64,000 nucleotides of DNA from JABDGM01 sp046349975. GTDB lineage: Bacteria; Planctomycetota; Planctomycetia; Pirellulales; Lacipirellulaceae. The stretch covers positions 124,001-188,000 of the forward strand of contig JAXMBH010000001.1 of the NCBI GenBank assembly GCA_046349975.1. Reading direction: 5' to 3'. Position numbers and translations under genes: made by a program. Positions 8,705-19,965 of the stretch are shown piece by piece (position 1 is the first letter of the stretch; the number at the start of each line of letters is the position of its first letter). The notes beneath the pieces are model-generated. The model was not told where the DNA came from. It worked only from the letters and a program-made list of their open reading frames with translations, and did not search any database.

Positions 8705-9551
8705 CGCGTTCCCGTTTCCTTCTGGCCGCCAATTCCAATAGAGTCATAAGACTTTCGTTGTCGCCGCTTTCGAGACTCTGGCGAAAGTTCGTGAAGGTCT
8801 TTTCCATGCGGGCAATTGCTTCAATGACGAATTGGCGATTCGCCGTAAAGATTGCGTGCCACAGTGCGGGGTCGCCCGCCGCGACGCGCGTCGTGTCCCG
8901 CCAACCACCGGCTGTCAGCGACAATAGCTCCTGGGGAGTCGTCGCCGCTAGCGCCACGGCCACTGCATGCGGCAAGTGGCTCGTCATCGCCAGGGCGGAA
9001 TCATGATCCGCCGGCGACATGCTCCGCACTTCCGCCCCCAAGTTCTCCCAAAAGCCGCGGACTTCGGTTTCCGCTGCGGGTCGCGTGTGCTCCGTCGGCG
9101 TGATGACAACGATCCGATCCTCGAACAGATCAGCTCGCGAATGCTGGGGGCCGGTTCGATGATCGCCCGCCAGCGGATGGCTGCCCACAAAGCGCGGCCC
9201 GCTACGGCGGGGGGCCAGGCCCGCATCAATCGCCGCAACAATCGCCTCTTTGGTGCTGCCCGCATCCGTGATCAGCGAACCAGCAGGACAGGCGGCCGAA
9301 GCCTGCATCACCCGTTCGGCGATCGTGTCGACCGGCGTGGCGACAACAATGAGCTGCGCCTGGGATACCGCGCCGGACAGGTTCGTCACGCCGTTGTCGA
9401 TGGCGCCAATATCGCGCGCCACGTCGAGGCTCTGCTGCCGTCGCCCGACGCCAATAATCTTTCGAGCGAGTCGCCGCTCCCGAAGCGCAAGACCGATCGA
9501 CCCACCGATTAATCCCACGCCCACAATGGCTACCGTATCATACTCGGCCAT
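8688..9551 (-). CDS. tyrA: Prephenate dehydrogenase
   Basis: NAD(P)-dependent oxidative decarboxylation of prephenate in tyrosine synthesis. The Rossmann motif VGVGLIGGSIGLAL is at residues 10-24. The conserved GSHPLAG and SHLPHAVA segments, carrying the catalytic-site His residues, follow. At 287 residues it is a stand-alone enzyme without chorismate mutase or ACT domain. The start is the ATG at 9551. Its stop lies 17 bp inside purL and it follows the thioredoxin/NHL gene by about 140 bp, so it heads or lies within a tyrA-purL-purQ transcription unit. Confidence 0.93.
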   Translation of the reverse strand: MAEYDTVAIVGVGLIGGSIGLALRERRLARKIIGVGRRQQSLDVARDIGAIDNGVTNLSGAVSQAQLIVVATPVDTIAERVMQASAACPAGSLITDAGSTKEAIVAAIDAGLAPRRSGPRFVGSHPLAGDHRTGPQHSRADLFEDRIVVITPTEHTRPAAETEVRGFWENLGAEVRSMSPADHDSALAMTSHLPHAVAVALAATTPQELLSLTAGGWRDTTRVAAGDPALWHAIFTANRQFVIEAIARMEKTFTNFRQSLESGDNESLMTLLELAARRKRERDALGD

Positions 9552-9691
9552 GTGGGAATTCTAAGGATCGACCGTCGACTGTGGGAGGGGGCAACAGTTC
9601 CCAAACCCCCCGCCACATCTCGGCCTTGCCTGCCGCGGCAAATTTCACGACAGAAGGCCCGTCTGCCCACATATCGCGCACACACTGGCCG

Positions 9692-11464
<1,773 letters not shown>

Positions 11465-11845
11465 CGCATTACTCCAAAAACGCAGGCTCTAACGACCCTG
11501 CCGGTTGTATCGGCCCGCAATTCGCAGTTGCCACGTGCCAAGTGTCCGGTGTAAGCCAATACGGGCATTCGGCAGCCCGTCAGGCTGCTTACATTCCTTC
11601 CAATCGCTATCACATTGTATCCGGCCGATCGGCGCGACCTGTAGTGCGCGCCCGTTGATGGTCAGTCCGATGATTCCGTCCGTGCCGAACGCATTCGTAA
11701 AACTTGCGCTCGCAAACTTTTGCATTTGAGTTCTATAATTGAGCCGATGGGGTTATGAAAGCTGCGCCATTTTCGCGCTGCCATAGCACCCAAGAGGTAT
11801 ACACACGTCCGGCTCTTGAGCCTGACATTAGGGGGGTCGGGTCCA
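11465..11845. other. Divergent intergenic region, 381 bp
   Basis: Lies between the leftward thioredoxin/NHL gene and the rightward DUF1573 gene. A perfect TATAAT at 11734-11739 on the plus strand lies 107 nt before the DUF1573 start, but I find no matching -35 at 16-19 nt. A 78-codon minus-strand frame at 11489-11725 ends 24 nt before the thioredoxin/NHL start. It has no recognisable family, so I leave it uncalled. Confidence 0.5.
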
Positions 11846-12976
11846 ATGCGTATGCGATTCTTCACATTTGCTACTGCGGTCGTTGTGTCCTTCATGGCCA
11901 GCTCATGTTTCGCCGAAGCATGGGTGACGAAAATGTTTGCCGAAACCAAGCACGATTTCGGCACAGTCGCCCGTGGGGCCGACACCGTCTTCAAGTTCCC
12001 GATCAAGAACATCTACAAGCAGGATATCGAACTGCTCAGCGTTCGCTCGAGCTGCGGATGCACCTCGCCCACGATTGACAAGAAAGTGCTCAAGACCGGC
12101 GAAACCGGCTACGTGACCGCCGTCTTTAATACTCGCACATTCACCGGTGTACACGGTGCCACACTGACCGTCGAGGTTCGCTGGAACGATGGCGGCAACT
12201 GGCGGCATGGTGAAGGCCAGCTCCGTGTCGATGGCAACATCCGCAGCGATGTGGTCTTCACCCCCGGCGCCGTCGGCTTCGAAGGCGTTGACCAAGGCAA
12301 GGCCACCGAGCAAAAGGTCGAAGTCACCTACCGCGGCCGCTCCGATTGGAAAATCGTCGATGTTCGCGGTGCGAGCGATGCCCTCGAAGTCGAGTTGACC
12401 CAGAAGCAACGCTACACAGGCTATGTCGCGTATCAACTGCTGGTGCGCCTGAAGGACACCGCCGCCGCCGGCCCGCTCAGCGAGCAGCTCATCCTCGTGA
12501 CCAACGACGACGACACACCGCGCATTCCGATCTACGTTTCGGGTAACGTCGTCGCCCAGATTTCGGCCCCTGAATCGGTCATGCTCGGCAGCGTGACGCA
12601 AGGCGAGCAGGTTTCGAAGAAGGTTCTCGTGCGTGGCCGCGCTCCGTTTAAGATCATGGGTGTGCAATGTGCTGACGAGCAGCACTTCACGTTTACGACC
12701 GACGAGAAGTCAAGCGATAAACACGTGATCGAGGTCAAGTTCGACGCGAAGCAGGACCTCGGCAATGTCAAACAGCCGATTCACATTTCGACCGACCTCG
12801 GCGAGAAGTTCCAAGCCACGATGACGGCCTACGCCACCGTCGTGCCGAACGAAGCGGTGCCGGCCCAACCGGCGCCCGCTCCCCCAACAGCGAAGGACAC
12901 GAACGTGGCCAAACCGGCTGTCGATGCTGGCAGCGCCGACGCCACCGTTAGTCCGGCCAACGTTGCTCGCCAATAA
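11846..12976 (+). CDS. DUF1573 domain secreted protein
   Basis: 377 residues. The ATG at 11846 is preceded by AGGGGGG with about 9 nt spacing, which decides this start over upstream TTG. A signal peptide ends near SSCFAEA. The DUF1573 signature KHDFGTVARG and SSCGCTSP (the paired-Cys turn) is at the start of the mature protein. After it come further Ig-like beta domains and a Pro/Ala-rich tail. DUF1573 proteins are abundant extracytoplasmic proteins of planctomycetes and Bacteroidetes; the role is unknown. A strong terminator follows. Confidence 0.85.
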   Translation: MRMRFFTFATAVVVSFMASSCFAEAWVTKMFAETKHDFGTVARGADTVFKFPIKNIYKQDIELLSVRSSCGCTSPTIDKKVLKTGETGYVTAVFNTRTFTGVHGATLTVEVRWNDGGNWRHGEGQLRVDGNIRSDVVFTPGAVGFEGVDQGKATEQKVEVTYRGRSDWKIVDVRGASDALEVELTQKQRYTGYVAYQLLVRLKDTAAAGPLSEQLILVTNDDDTPRIPIYVSGNVVAQISAPESVMLGSVTQGEQVSKKVLVRGRAPFKIMGVQCADEQHFTFTTDEKSSDKHVIEVKFDAKQDLGNVKQPIHISTDLGEKFQATMTAYATVVPNEAVPAQPAPAPPTAKDTNVAKPAVDAGSADATVSPANVARQ

Positions 12977-13001
12977 GCAAGCGGGCAAATCAAATTTCTG
13001 A

Positions 13002-13045
13002 ATCGCTGGCACTGGTGGCGTTTGCCGCCTTTGCCGGCGATTTTT
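13002..13045 (+). terminator. Rho-independent terminator after DUF1573 gene
   Basis: Ten-base stem ATCGCTGGCA / TGCCGGCGAT with one G-U type mismatch. The loop holds a second small hairpin, and TTTTTATTT follows directly. It lies 25 bp past the DUF1573 stop. Confidence 0.7.
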
Positions 13046-13155
13046 ATTTGCTGTGGGCCTCTGTTGCCGCCGCCGCATGCTGGCACTGCTGCCGGAACCG
13101 GGCTGTAAACGCCCCAGCTTGGCGTTACCGCCATTCGCCGCGCTAGCGACTTCAA

Positions 13156-13184
13156 TTGACATCAACTCCGCCGCTCGAAATAAT
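13156..13184 (+). promoter_or_regulatory. Sigma-70-like promoter for the beta-barrel gene
   Basis: TTGACA (perfect -35), 17-nt spacer, AATAAT (-10, 5 of 6). The predicted transcript start near 13191 leaves about 47 nt before the ATG at 13238. Confidence 0.65.
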
Positions 13185-13237
13185 CACCGCCTCTTCTCAT
13201 TTCTTGTCATTTCGATCGTGTCGATCGCGCCCTCCGA

Positions 13238-14317
13238 ATGCAGGTGGTCGAGTTGCTGCGCAGTGTCTTCGACAAAGCGCTGATTGTAGTCGTGATTTTC
13301 ACAGCGATGACACTGCGCGCAGTTGCCGCCAAGCCGCTCCTGACCGTTCCTTCATCCACTGAATCGAAATCAACTTTGCGTCTGGCCGATGCAGCGAAGC
13401 CGCCGCTACCGCCGCAGTTGCCGGTCCCGCCGCAAGTCCCGGCCGCATCGCCGCTCCCAATTCCGCCACAGGATCCTGCTGCAACCCCGGACTACGACAA
13501 TTCCACGATCGAGCAGCCCGATACGTTGCCACAGTTGTTTCCGCCCGAAATTCCGCCTCAGGCGCCTGGCCAGCGGTCGTCCGCCTCTTACCTCGCGCCA
13601 CCAGAACCTGCGTCTCTCGACGAACTGGCGCACGAGAGTGACGCCGAGTCATCGAACTGCCCGCCCACCGAAATGCAGTCCGATCGCTTTCACGCATTCG
13701 GGCTGCGCCATTCATCCACCGATGGCCGTAACGCCGGCATGGGCCTACCGCTCGTCGGCACCAGTTGGCTCAACCGGCCGTATTACTTCGGCGTCGACCT
13801 CGGCACCGTGTGGGTCTCCAGGCCGCCGCAGGGCGATGTCAGCGACGACATCGACACGTACGGCGGCGTTTACTTAGGTTACGACTGGGACTACTACTGG
13901 GGCTCCGAACTTGCCGTGCAGCGGGCCACGCCCGAACTCAAGAACGAAACACAACCGTGGGTGCCGCGGGGCGATCGGCTGATGATTTGGACCGCCAGCA
14001 TGATGTACTACCCATGGGGCGATACGTACTACCGCCCCTATTGGCGGCTCGGCATCGGCGGGACCGAGATCGATTACCCGCTCGATTCTGGTTCTCGCAA
14101 CGATGAAGACCTGTGGACGATTCCAATTGGTATCGGCATTAAATACCCCGTTCGGCACTGGCTAGCCGCCCGCGCGGAGTTCACCGACGAACTCGGCCTA
14201 GGCAATACGGGCGTGAATACGCAGCACAATTTCACGCTCACCTTCGCTCTCGAATGGCGCTTTGGGGCCAAACCAAAGTCGTATTGGCCCTGGAACCCCA
14301 GCCGGCATGTCTGGTAG
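13238..14317 (+). CDS. Probable outer-membrane beta-barrel protein with Pro-rich N-terminus
   Basis: 359 residues. The N-terminal hydrophobic segment (about 8-30) is a signal or anchor. Residues about 45-130 are Pro-rich, with PPQLPVPPQ-type repeats. From about 180 the chain has alternating aromatic/hydrophobic strands (YYFGVDLGTVWVS, GVYLGYDWDYYWGSEL, LMIWTASMMYYPWG, RPYWRLGIGGTEI). It ends in FTLTFALEWRFG and a short Trp-rich tail, as in small porin-like barrels. No family name can be given. The Pro-rich part may span periplasm or bind peptidoglycan (inference). Confidence 0.75.
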   Translation: MQVVELLRSVFDKALIVVVIFTAMTLRAVAAKPLLTVPSSTESKSTLRLADAAKPPLPPQLPVPPQVPAASPLPIPPQDPAATPDYDNSTIEQPDTLPQLFPPEIPPQAPGQRSSASYLAPPEPASLDELAHESDAESSNCPPTEMQSDRFHAFGLRHSSTDGRNAGMGLPLVGTSWLNRPYYFGVDLGTVWVSRPPQGDVSDDIDTYGGVYLGYDWDYYWGSELAVQRATPELKNETQPWVPRGDRLMIWTASMMYYPWGDTYYRPYWRLGIGGTEIDYPLDSGSRNDEDLWTIPIGIGIKYPVRHWLAARAEFTDELGLGNTGVNTQHNFTLTFALEWRFGAKPKSYWPWNPSRHVW

Positions 14318-14400
14318 CGTGGAGGTACGACCACCGCGGAAGTGAAACGCCACACTGTTCGGCAGCGTACTGGTCGACACTTCGTTTCTAGCTCCCCGAT

Positions 14401-15897
14401 ATGCCGCCGACCCCTCGAATCGCAATCCTTGGTGGCGGCATCAGCGGGCTCGCGGCAGCAGAGCGATTAACCAGCCTCTTGCCGACAGCAGAAGTCCATT
14501 TGTACGAAGCCGCCGACCGGCTCGGTGGTGTACTGCAAACGGTGCAGCGTGCGGGCTTCCTGATTGAACTCGCGGCCGATAACTTTCTAGTAAAGCCATG
14601 TGAAGGCTTCGAGCTTTGCCAGCGGGTAGGTCTCGGTGCCGCGCTGCTCACGACCGACGATTCCCGCCGGCAGGCATTCGTCGTTCGCGGCGGGGAACTG
14701 ATCCCAGTGCCCGCTGGCTTCTTCTTGATGTCGCCGCGCAAACTGTTGCCAATGCTCATGACACCCGCGATCGGCTTGGCCGGCAAGCTGCGGCTAATGG
14801 CGGAGCCGTTCATTCCCCGAGCCACAGGGAACACAGGGCAGGGCGGGTACGACGAAAGCGTCGCGTCGTTCACACGCCGCCGGCTCGGCCGCGAAGTCTC
14901 TGATAAACTCGTGCAGCCTCTCGTCTCAGGCATTTACACGGCCGATCCCGAGCGACTAAGCATGGCCGCGACAATGCCGCAGTTTCTCGAATTCGAACGC
15001 GACTCCGGCAGCCTCTTGCGCGCGACACTGTTCGGCAAGACCGCCAGATCGACGCCGAATCGTACGGCCGGCACGGCGCAATCTCCGCCGGCAAACCCGC
15101 ACATCAACATCAACAATGCCACGAGCGGCGCACGCTATGGCATGTTCATCGCCCCCAAAGACGGTATGGCGAGCTTGGTACAAGCGGCAGCCAGCGTGTT
15201 GCCCACTGATCGGATCCATCTGAAATCGCCCGTTGCGTCGATCACCAGCGACGACGGCACGTGGCGACTGCAGTTTGCCGATACTACTGCCCGCGACCTG
15301 TCGCCGAAATTCAGCGCTGTGATCGTCGCCCTTCCAGCCCATCACGCGGCGACCGCTCTCGAAAATGTCGACACCGAGCTTGCCTCCGAGCTGCGCGCAA
15401 TCGAATACGCCGGCTGCGCGATCGTCTGCTTGGGGTTCGCCCGCGAGCAGTTCGGCCATCCGCTGGATGGCTTCGGCTTCGTCGTCCCGCACACCGAGCG
15501 CCGGCGGATCATCGCCGGCAGTTTTGCGAGCGTGAAATTTCCCGGCCGCGCGCCGGAGCATCATGTGCTCGTTCGCGTGTTCCTCGGCGGTGCGTTGCAG
15601 CCCGACATGCTGAAGCTCGCCGATGACGAGCTTGTTCGCGTCGCGCGCGATGAGTTGACCGAACTTCTGCGAATGACCGGCACCCCCATGATGCAACATG
15701 TCGTGCGCTGGCCGCAAACCATGCCGCAATATCATGTGGGACATCTCGCTCGCGTCGCCCGCATCGAGCAATTCGCGGCCAATCATCCAGGTTTGGCATT
15801 GGCTGGCAATGCGTACCGCGGGGTCGGTATTCCGCAATGCATCGCCAGCGGCCAAGCTGCCGCCGAGCGCCTCGCCACGCACTTCGCACACGCCTAG
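14401..15897 (+). CDS. hemG: Protoporphyrinogen oxidase (FAD, oxygen-dependent type)
   Basis: Oxidises proto- or coproporphyrinogen in haem synthesis. The FAD-binding Rossmann motif ILGGGISGLAAAERL sits at residues 8-22. LYEAADRLGGVLQT, QPLVSGIYTADPERLS and C-terminal GLALAGNAYRGVGIPQCI are family signatures. Length (498 aa) is typical. The symbol may equally be given as hemY or hpo depending on nomenclature. Its TAG overlaps the TAG of the convergent PEP-CTERM gene within the tetramer CTAG. Confidence 0.92.
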   Translation: MPPTPRIAILGGGISGLAAAERLTSLLPTAEVHLYEAADRLGGVLQTVQRAGFLIELAADNFLVKPCEGFELCQRVGLGAALLTTDDSRRQAFVVRGGELIPVPAGFFLMSPRKLLPMLMTPAIGLAGKLRLMAEPFIPRATGNTGQGGYDESVASFTRRRLGREVSDKLVQPLVSGIYTADPERLSMAATMPQFLEFERDSGSLLRATLFGKTARSTPNRTAGTAQSPPANPHININNATSGARYGMFIAPKDGMASLVQAAASVLPTDRIHLKSPVASITSDDGTWRLQFADTTARDLSPKFSAVIVALPAHHAATALENVDTELASELRAIEYAGCAIVCLGFAREQFGHPLDGFGFVVPHTERRRIIAGSFASVKFPGRAPEHHVLVRVFLGGALQPDMLKLADDELVRVARDELTELLRMTGTPMMQHVVRWPQTMPQYHVGHLARVARIEQFAANHPGLALAGNAYRGVGIPQCIASGQAAAERLATHFAHA

Positions 15898-17141
15898 ATC
15901 TGGCGCCGCACAGAACGTGCGCCGATCAGCGGTATCCACGCCGCGAGCCAAACGCCGACGATCGCAATCGCTGAAACGTTGGGTTCCGGCACGGCAGCCA
16001 TGCTCGCCAAGCCCGAGCCCGAGCCACTGGTGTTCCCGAACCGCGCGCGCCACGCCGAGTAATCTTCGGCCGTCACGGTGCCGGGCGTCGTACCGGCAAC
16101 TTCATTCAACAGCTGATACGTCGTCCCCAGATGATCGCGCCACATGACGAAGTCAGCCGCATCGACCGCGCCGTTGCCGTTATAGTCGCCCGCCACACTT
16201 ACTGCAGCGGCACTCGTCGCCAGGCGAAAGCCCGTATGCTCGAACTCCAAATAGGCGAGCACACTGCCGCGGGTTGCGCTCGAAAGGTCTGTGGCCGTCG
16301 TGTCCCAAGACCCGCCGCGGCGGCCGCGCTGGCCCGCGCTGACCAATGTCTCATTCCACTCGGCGACGTTGCCAGCCTGATCGAATGTGCCGTACGCGCT
16401 GCTCGACGCTTCGTATGCGCCAACCGGCGTGAAGTGGTATGCCACGTTGCCCGTCGTGGTGCTATTGCCAATCAGGTAGTTTGCCGAATTGCCTGTGTCG
16501 GCGCTCGGCAAATGATTGTCAGGCGCGGCGTCGCTGTCTGTCGGATAGTCCGTATAGGATGAAGTCGCCGGATTGTAGTACGCGGCCTTGAACCACTGAT
16601 TCTCGGTCGGCAAGAACCACGTCGCTCCGGCATTCCGTGTAATTGAGTCAGCGTTCGATGGAATCGCTGTTCCGCCCAGTAGCGTATACGCGCCCGTCTC
16701 GGTGCTGCTCGTGCCTTGTCCGTTGTTCATCCAGTTCGCGAAGCGAATCGCATCGTACCACGACACGTAATTTACCGGCTTATCACCGAACGTGTAGCTG
16801 CTACCACCCGGTCCAACGCCGGCGGCCGGCGCTTTCACCGCGTAAGTGTACGAGCCCGAGCTTCCGCTACGTACGATACCGCCGTCGTTGAACATGCCCA
16901 TCGAGGCGTTATAAAGCCCTAGCGGATCACTCGCCGCTTTGGCGTTGAGAAACTCGACGTATTGCGCGTTCGTAACCTCGGTTTCACCGATTTGATACGC
17001 AGACGTTACGCGGCCGAACACTCCGTTCTGCAATACCTTCGGCGAATTGTTCGGATCGCCGATCGGCACCAGATCGATCGTCACACCCCATGCGTGAGAC
17101 GCTACAAGCGCAGCCGCCGCGGCAGTTAGAATGCTCTTCAT
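15894..17141 (-). CDS. Secreted SUMF1/FGE-sulfatase-domain protein with dockerin-like and PEP-CTERM segments
   Basis: 415 residues. A signal peptide ends near ASHAWG. The SUMF1-type fold follows (YQIGETEVTNAQYVEFL, PVNYVSWYDAIRFANW, RRGGSWDTT...FEHTGFRLA). No catalytic Cys of true formylglycine-generating enzyme is seen, so a structural or binding role is likelier. Then comes a dockerin-like segment (GDYNGNGAVDAADFVMWRDH), followed by a PEP-CTERM sorting signal (VPEP, a hydrophobic helix and a basic tail). The exosortase route to the cell surface is inferred from this signal. An AGAGAGG ribosome site is 7 nt from the ATG, and TATAAT on the minus strand at 17165-17170 may be its -10. Confidence 0.88.
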   Translation of the reverse strand: MKSILTAAAAALVASHAWGVTIDLVPIGDPNNSPKVLQNGVFGRVTSAYQIGETEVTNAQYVEFLNAKAASDPLGLYNASMGMFNDGGIVRSGSSGSYTYAVKAPAAGVGPGGSSYTFGDKPVNYVSWYDAIRFANWMNNGQGTSSTETGAYTLLGGTAIPSNADSITRNAGATWFLPTENQWFKAAYYNPATSSYTDYPTDSDAAPDNHLPSADTGNSANYLIGNSTTTGNVAYHFTPVGAYEASSSAYGTFDQAGNVAEWNETLVSAGQRGRRGGSWDTTATDLSSATRGSVLAYLEFEHTGFRLATSAAAVSVAGDYNGNGAVDAADFVMWRDHLGTTYQLLNEVAGTTPGTVTAEDYSAWRARFGNTSGSGSGLASMAAVPEPNVSAIAIVGVWLAAWIPLIGARSVRRQI

Positions 17142-17233
17142 CGCTGTTCCTCTCTGTCCCGTCCATTATACAGGCGCTGAACAGCAATCTATGCGCCGAA
17201 CGGCGGATTTCGTAGCCCCCAGCCAGAACGCAA

Positions 17234-17276
17234 AAAAGCCGCTTTCCAGGCTTCGTCGCCCAGGAAAGCGGCTTTT
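17234..17276 (-). terminator. Rho-independent terminator
   Basis: Perfect 14-base stem AAAAGCCGCTTTCC / GGAAAGCGGCTTTT around a 15-nt loop. Its outer AAAA/TTTT pairs make it usable in both directions. It lies 52 bp past the stop of the SHD1 gene and before the PEP-CTERM promoter. Confidence 0.85.
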
Positions 17277-17327
17277 GAGAATATCAATTCACTGCCTCCA
17301 CAGAGGCAAAGCTGAGGCAACCGACAG

Positions 17328-18512
17328 TTAGCGGGAAACTTGTGCCGTCTGCACGATGGTCGCCTTTTCAGCCGACGCTTGCCGTTCCACAAAACGAACA
17401 TCGTTCGCGCTCAACCGCGCGAGCGACACGGTCGTCGTCCGGCCGTTGCCCTTGAGCAGCTTGACCTGCCCATCGGCGAAACGAACCATCCGGGCTTCGC
17501 ATGAGAAGTTGCCCGTGTTGTCGACCCACGTACGCATTTCGGTGCTCGCGAGTCCGCCGGCCTCATGCAGCACTTCCGGCGTGGCGCCAAAAATGTCGTC
17601 CGATTTCTTTTCTTCCTTCTTCTCTTCGCCAGCCGGCGGAGTTGCCGGTGTTGCAGCTGGGGCGGCCGGTTCTGCCGGGGTTGCGGCCGGCGGAGCGGCC
17701 TTCTCAGCGGCTGGTGACGTGCCGAACAGATCGTCGGTCGCAGCCGGTGGTGTCGCTGGCGGAGTTGCAGCGGGCGCAGCTGGCTCGGCGGGCTTTTCCG
17801 CAGCAGGCGCAGCGGGCGTCGACGACGAAGTGCCGAACAAGTCGTCTGTTGCCGCGGGCTTTTCCGCCGGTGCCGCGGGAGTTTCCGCCGGCTTCTCAGC
17901 AGGAGCCGCCGGCGTCGCTGCCGGAGTAGGGGCGGGCGCTTCAGGAGTCGCCGCCGGCGGCGTTGTCGGAGTCGAATTGAATAGGTCATTCGCCGGCGCT
18001 GCAGCCGGAGTGCTCTCAGGAGCAGCTGGTGTTGCTGGCTGGGCTGGCGGCGCTGCCGGCTGCGCGGGCGTTGCCTCGGGTTGCGCTGGCGTCGCTTCCG
18101 GTTGCGCTGGCAAGCTCGGCGCCGCGTTGTCGACCGGGCGCTCGACCTTCGCTGGCTGCTGCGCCTTTTCGGGAGCAGCGGTCTCCGGTGCGGCGACCGT
18201 CGGTCCAGCATGCGAATCCTCGGCGGCCTCAGTGGAAACCGTTGAGTGCGATTCGCCGCACGAACTGCATCCGCCGCACGAGTCGCAGCTATCGGAAACG
18301 ACTTCATATCCACCACAGCAACTGCTCACCCAACCGCCACAGCAGCCGCTGTAATACGACGGAGCGTAGTAGCCGTAGTACACCGGCGCACTGTAACCAT
18401 AGTAGCCGCCACCACTCCAACCGCCGCCGCAATTGCGGCACGCCGCGGCCGGATTGAAGGTCAACAACAGAATCAGCAGCCCTACCAGGTACGTTCGCAG
18501 TGTGTATCTCAT
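17328..18512 (-). CDS. Secreted Cys-rich, Pro/Ala-rich protein with C-terminal SHD1 domain
   Basis: 394 residues from ATG 18512, chosen for its GGAG ribosome site 8 nt upstream and the signal peptide it opens (MRYTLRTYLVGLLILLL). The mature protein starts with a Gly/Tyr/Cys-rich head (CRNCGGG, GYYGY, SCDSCGGCSSCG). A long, repetitive Pro/Ala/Glu/Thr linker containing three DDLFG(T) repeats follows, then an SHD1 (SLA1 homology) domain beginning near EMRTWVDNTGNFSCEA. SHD1 occurs in many planctomycete exported proteins, without a defined role. The low-complexity linker creates a long antisense frame that is not a gene. Confidence 0.8.
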   Translation of the reverse strand: MRYTLRTYLVGLLILLLTFNPAAACRNCGGGWSGGGYYGYSAPVYYGYYAPSYYSGCCGGWVSSCCGGYEVVSDSCDSCGGCSSCGESHSTVSTEAAEDSHAGPTVAAPETAAPEKAQQPAKVERPVDNAAPSLPAQPEATPAQPEATPAQPAAPPAQPATPAAPESTPAAAPANDLFNSTPTTPPAATPEAPAPTPAATPAAPAEKPAETPAAPAEKPAATDDLFGTSSSTPAAPAAEKPAEPAAPAATPPATPPAATDDLFGTSPAAEKAAPPAATPAEPAAPAATPATPPAGEEKKEEKKSDDIFGATPEVLHEAGGLASTEMRTWVDNTGNFSCEARMVRFADGQVKLLKGNGRTTTVSLARLSANDVRFVERQASAEKATIVQTAQVSR

Positions 18513-18663
18513 GTCTCTTTCTCCGGAATCAATAACCCTTGCAAGCGGGTCTCGCGACCGCTGCAAACCCTTTATCGTAATTACGCAAACCTCGAAAATC
18601 AAACAAACGCCAGCGTCGGATCTTGCTGCCGATTATGCCCAATTTGAGCAATTTCCGGCCCAA

Positions 18664-19527
18664 TCAGGCCGACTTGTTGTTCGAATCTTTGTTTTCTGAC
18701 CCTGTCGCCGGCTTGCCAAACTCAGGGAACTCGACCCCGTAGATGCGGCTGACCGTTCCCCGCACCGCCGTCGCTTTCTGGTTGACCAGCTTGGCCTCGT
18801 TGCGATGATGCTCGTCGGCCTGTTTCCACTCCCCGTTGAGCTGGGTCCGCGCCTGGGCGCCAACCGGGGTTTCCCAAATGCGAACCGCCCGCTCGTAGAG
18901 TTCCCCGCCTTTGTCGTACCACAACTGGAGCTGTCTTCCGAACCACAGAGCCTCTTCATCGACTGCCTGCGACGGAATCGCCTCGACCGCCTTCGCTGCG
19001 AAGCGGCAAATGCGACCCTTGATTACGAACACCTTCGCCGCATTCTCAGCGCTAACGGCTGCTTCTGCCTCCCGCTGTAAGTCAGCCTCGCCCAGCGAAA
19101 TCTCGTTGAGCCGAGACCAATAGGCCAGCGTTCGTTCCTTCGTGGGCAATTGTGCGGCGCCGCTCGCGTCGGCAGCCGCGTCCTCGCCATCGCTTTCGCC
19201 CCGGCCCGTGCGCAGTGAACTAATTTGATGACGCAAAGAGCCCAGCTCTTCTCGCAACGTGGCAAGCAGTTGGTCACGGGTCATCGCTTTTTCCTGTGGA
19301 TCCTCAGGCCGCCATTCCTCGGGCACTTTATCGAGTAACTGCGACTCGCTAAGCGCCGTGTAAGCCACCTTTTTCACATCCACTCCCAGGTAGATCGCGC
19401 CAATCCATGCGCCACCGATGACCGCTGTCAGGCAGCCGAGAAATTCCAATGTCGACAGCCCTGCGGCAGCCGAAGGCGATCGAGTCGATGTTGTCATGAA
19501 CCGTCGTTTCGGAAAGCTGTTGAACAT
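18664..19527 (-). CDS. Membrane-anchored protein of unknown function
   Basis: 287 residues (277 if ATG 19497 is used; neither start has a clear ribosome site). One membrane helix at about 24-46 (LEFLGCLTAVIGGAWIGAIYLGV). The rest is charged and helical, probably periplasmic, with no cofactor motif. I do not recognise the family. It is probably a planctomycete-specific envelope protein, judging from the neighbouring SHD1 gene, from which it is separated by 151 bp. Confidence 0.65.
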   Translation of the reverse strand: MFNSFPKRRFMTTSTRSPSAAAGLSTLEFLGCLTAVIGGAWIGAIYLGVDVKKVAYTALSESQLLDKVPEEWRPEDPQEKAMTRDQLLATLREELGSLRHQISSLRTGRGESDGEDAAADASGAAQLPTKERTLAYWSRLNEISLGEADLQREAEAAVSAENAAKVFVIKGRICRFAAKAVEAIPSQAVDEEALWFGRQLQLWYDKGGELYERAVRIWETPVGAQARTQLNGEWKQADEHHRNEAKLVNQKATAVRGTVSRIYGVEFPEFGKPATGSENKDSNNKSA

Positions 19528-19659
19528 CGTATCTGCCGTGCGCGTATTGCCATTCTAGAGGCGCAGATCTTTTCAGTAGCTAGTGACATCGCTCGTGCGA
19601 GTCGGAGCGCCGACTACTCGTCGTGCGCGAATCGCCGCAACTGCGCCACTCTAAAAAGT

Positions 19660-19673
19660 GTAGGTCGACCTAC
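19660..19673. promoter_or_regulatory. 14-bp perfect palindrome, possible operator
   Basis: GTAGGTCGACCTAC in a 567-bp non-coding stretch (19528-20094). A smaller stem AGTCGG / CCGACT with 4-nt loop is at 19600-19615. Nothing else gene-like is seen before the promoter at 19966. Confidence 0.35.
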
Positions 19674-19965
19674 CTCCGCTCAGGGGCACTTGCCCAATGG
19701 CAACCGCCGAAGCGGGAATCGATTGTGCCGGTTGTATCAATGCGACCGTATTTGCGTTCCAATCGTTTGACTGGTGCGCGGTTTTTCCAACGCAATAGCC
19801 TGTCGAACGGATGTCGCCCTCATCGTGTCTCAACTACTCCGTCGTGGGCCCGCACGAGTATGCCAATCCGCAAATGGCGCAAAACACCAGCAGTTTTCAC
19901 TAAGCCGTAGGACAAAAACCGATTCCGTAGAGGGGGCAAGCTGAAACGCCCAAACCGAACAAAGG

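Noticed and set aside
8967..9512. 181-codon plus-strand frame
   Set aside because: Shadow of tyrA on the opposite strand; Arg-rich with no motif.
11489..11725. 78-codon minus-strand frame before the thioredoxin/NHL gene
   Set aside because: No ribosome site, no family resemblance and a competing antisense frame; position alone is not enough.
17356..18354. 332-codon plus-strand frame rich in Ala/Gly/Val
   Set aside because: Antisense shadow of the Pro/Ala-rich linker of the SHD1 protein gene, without any domain.
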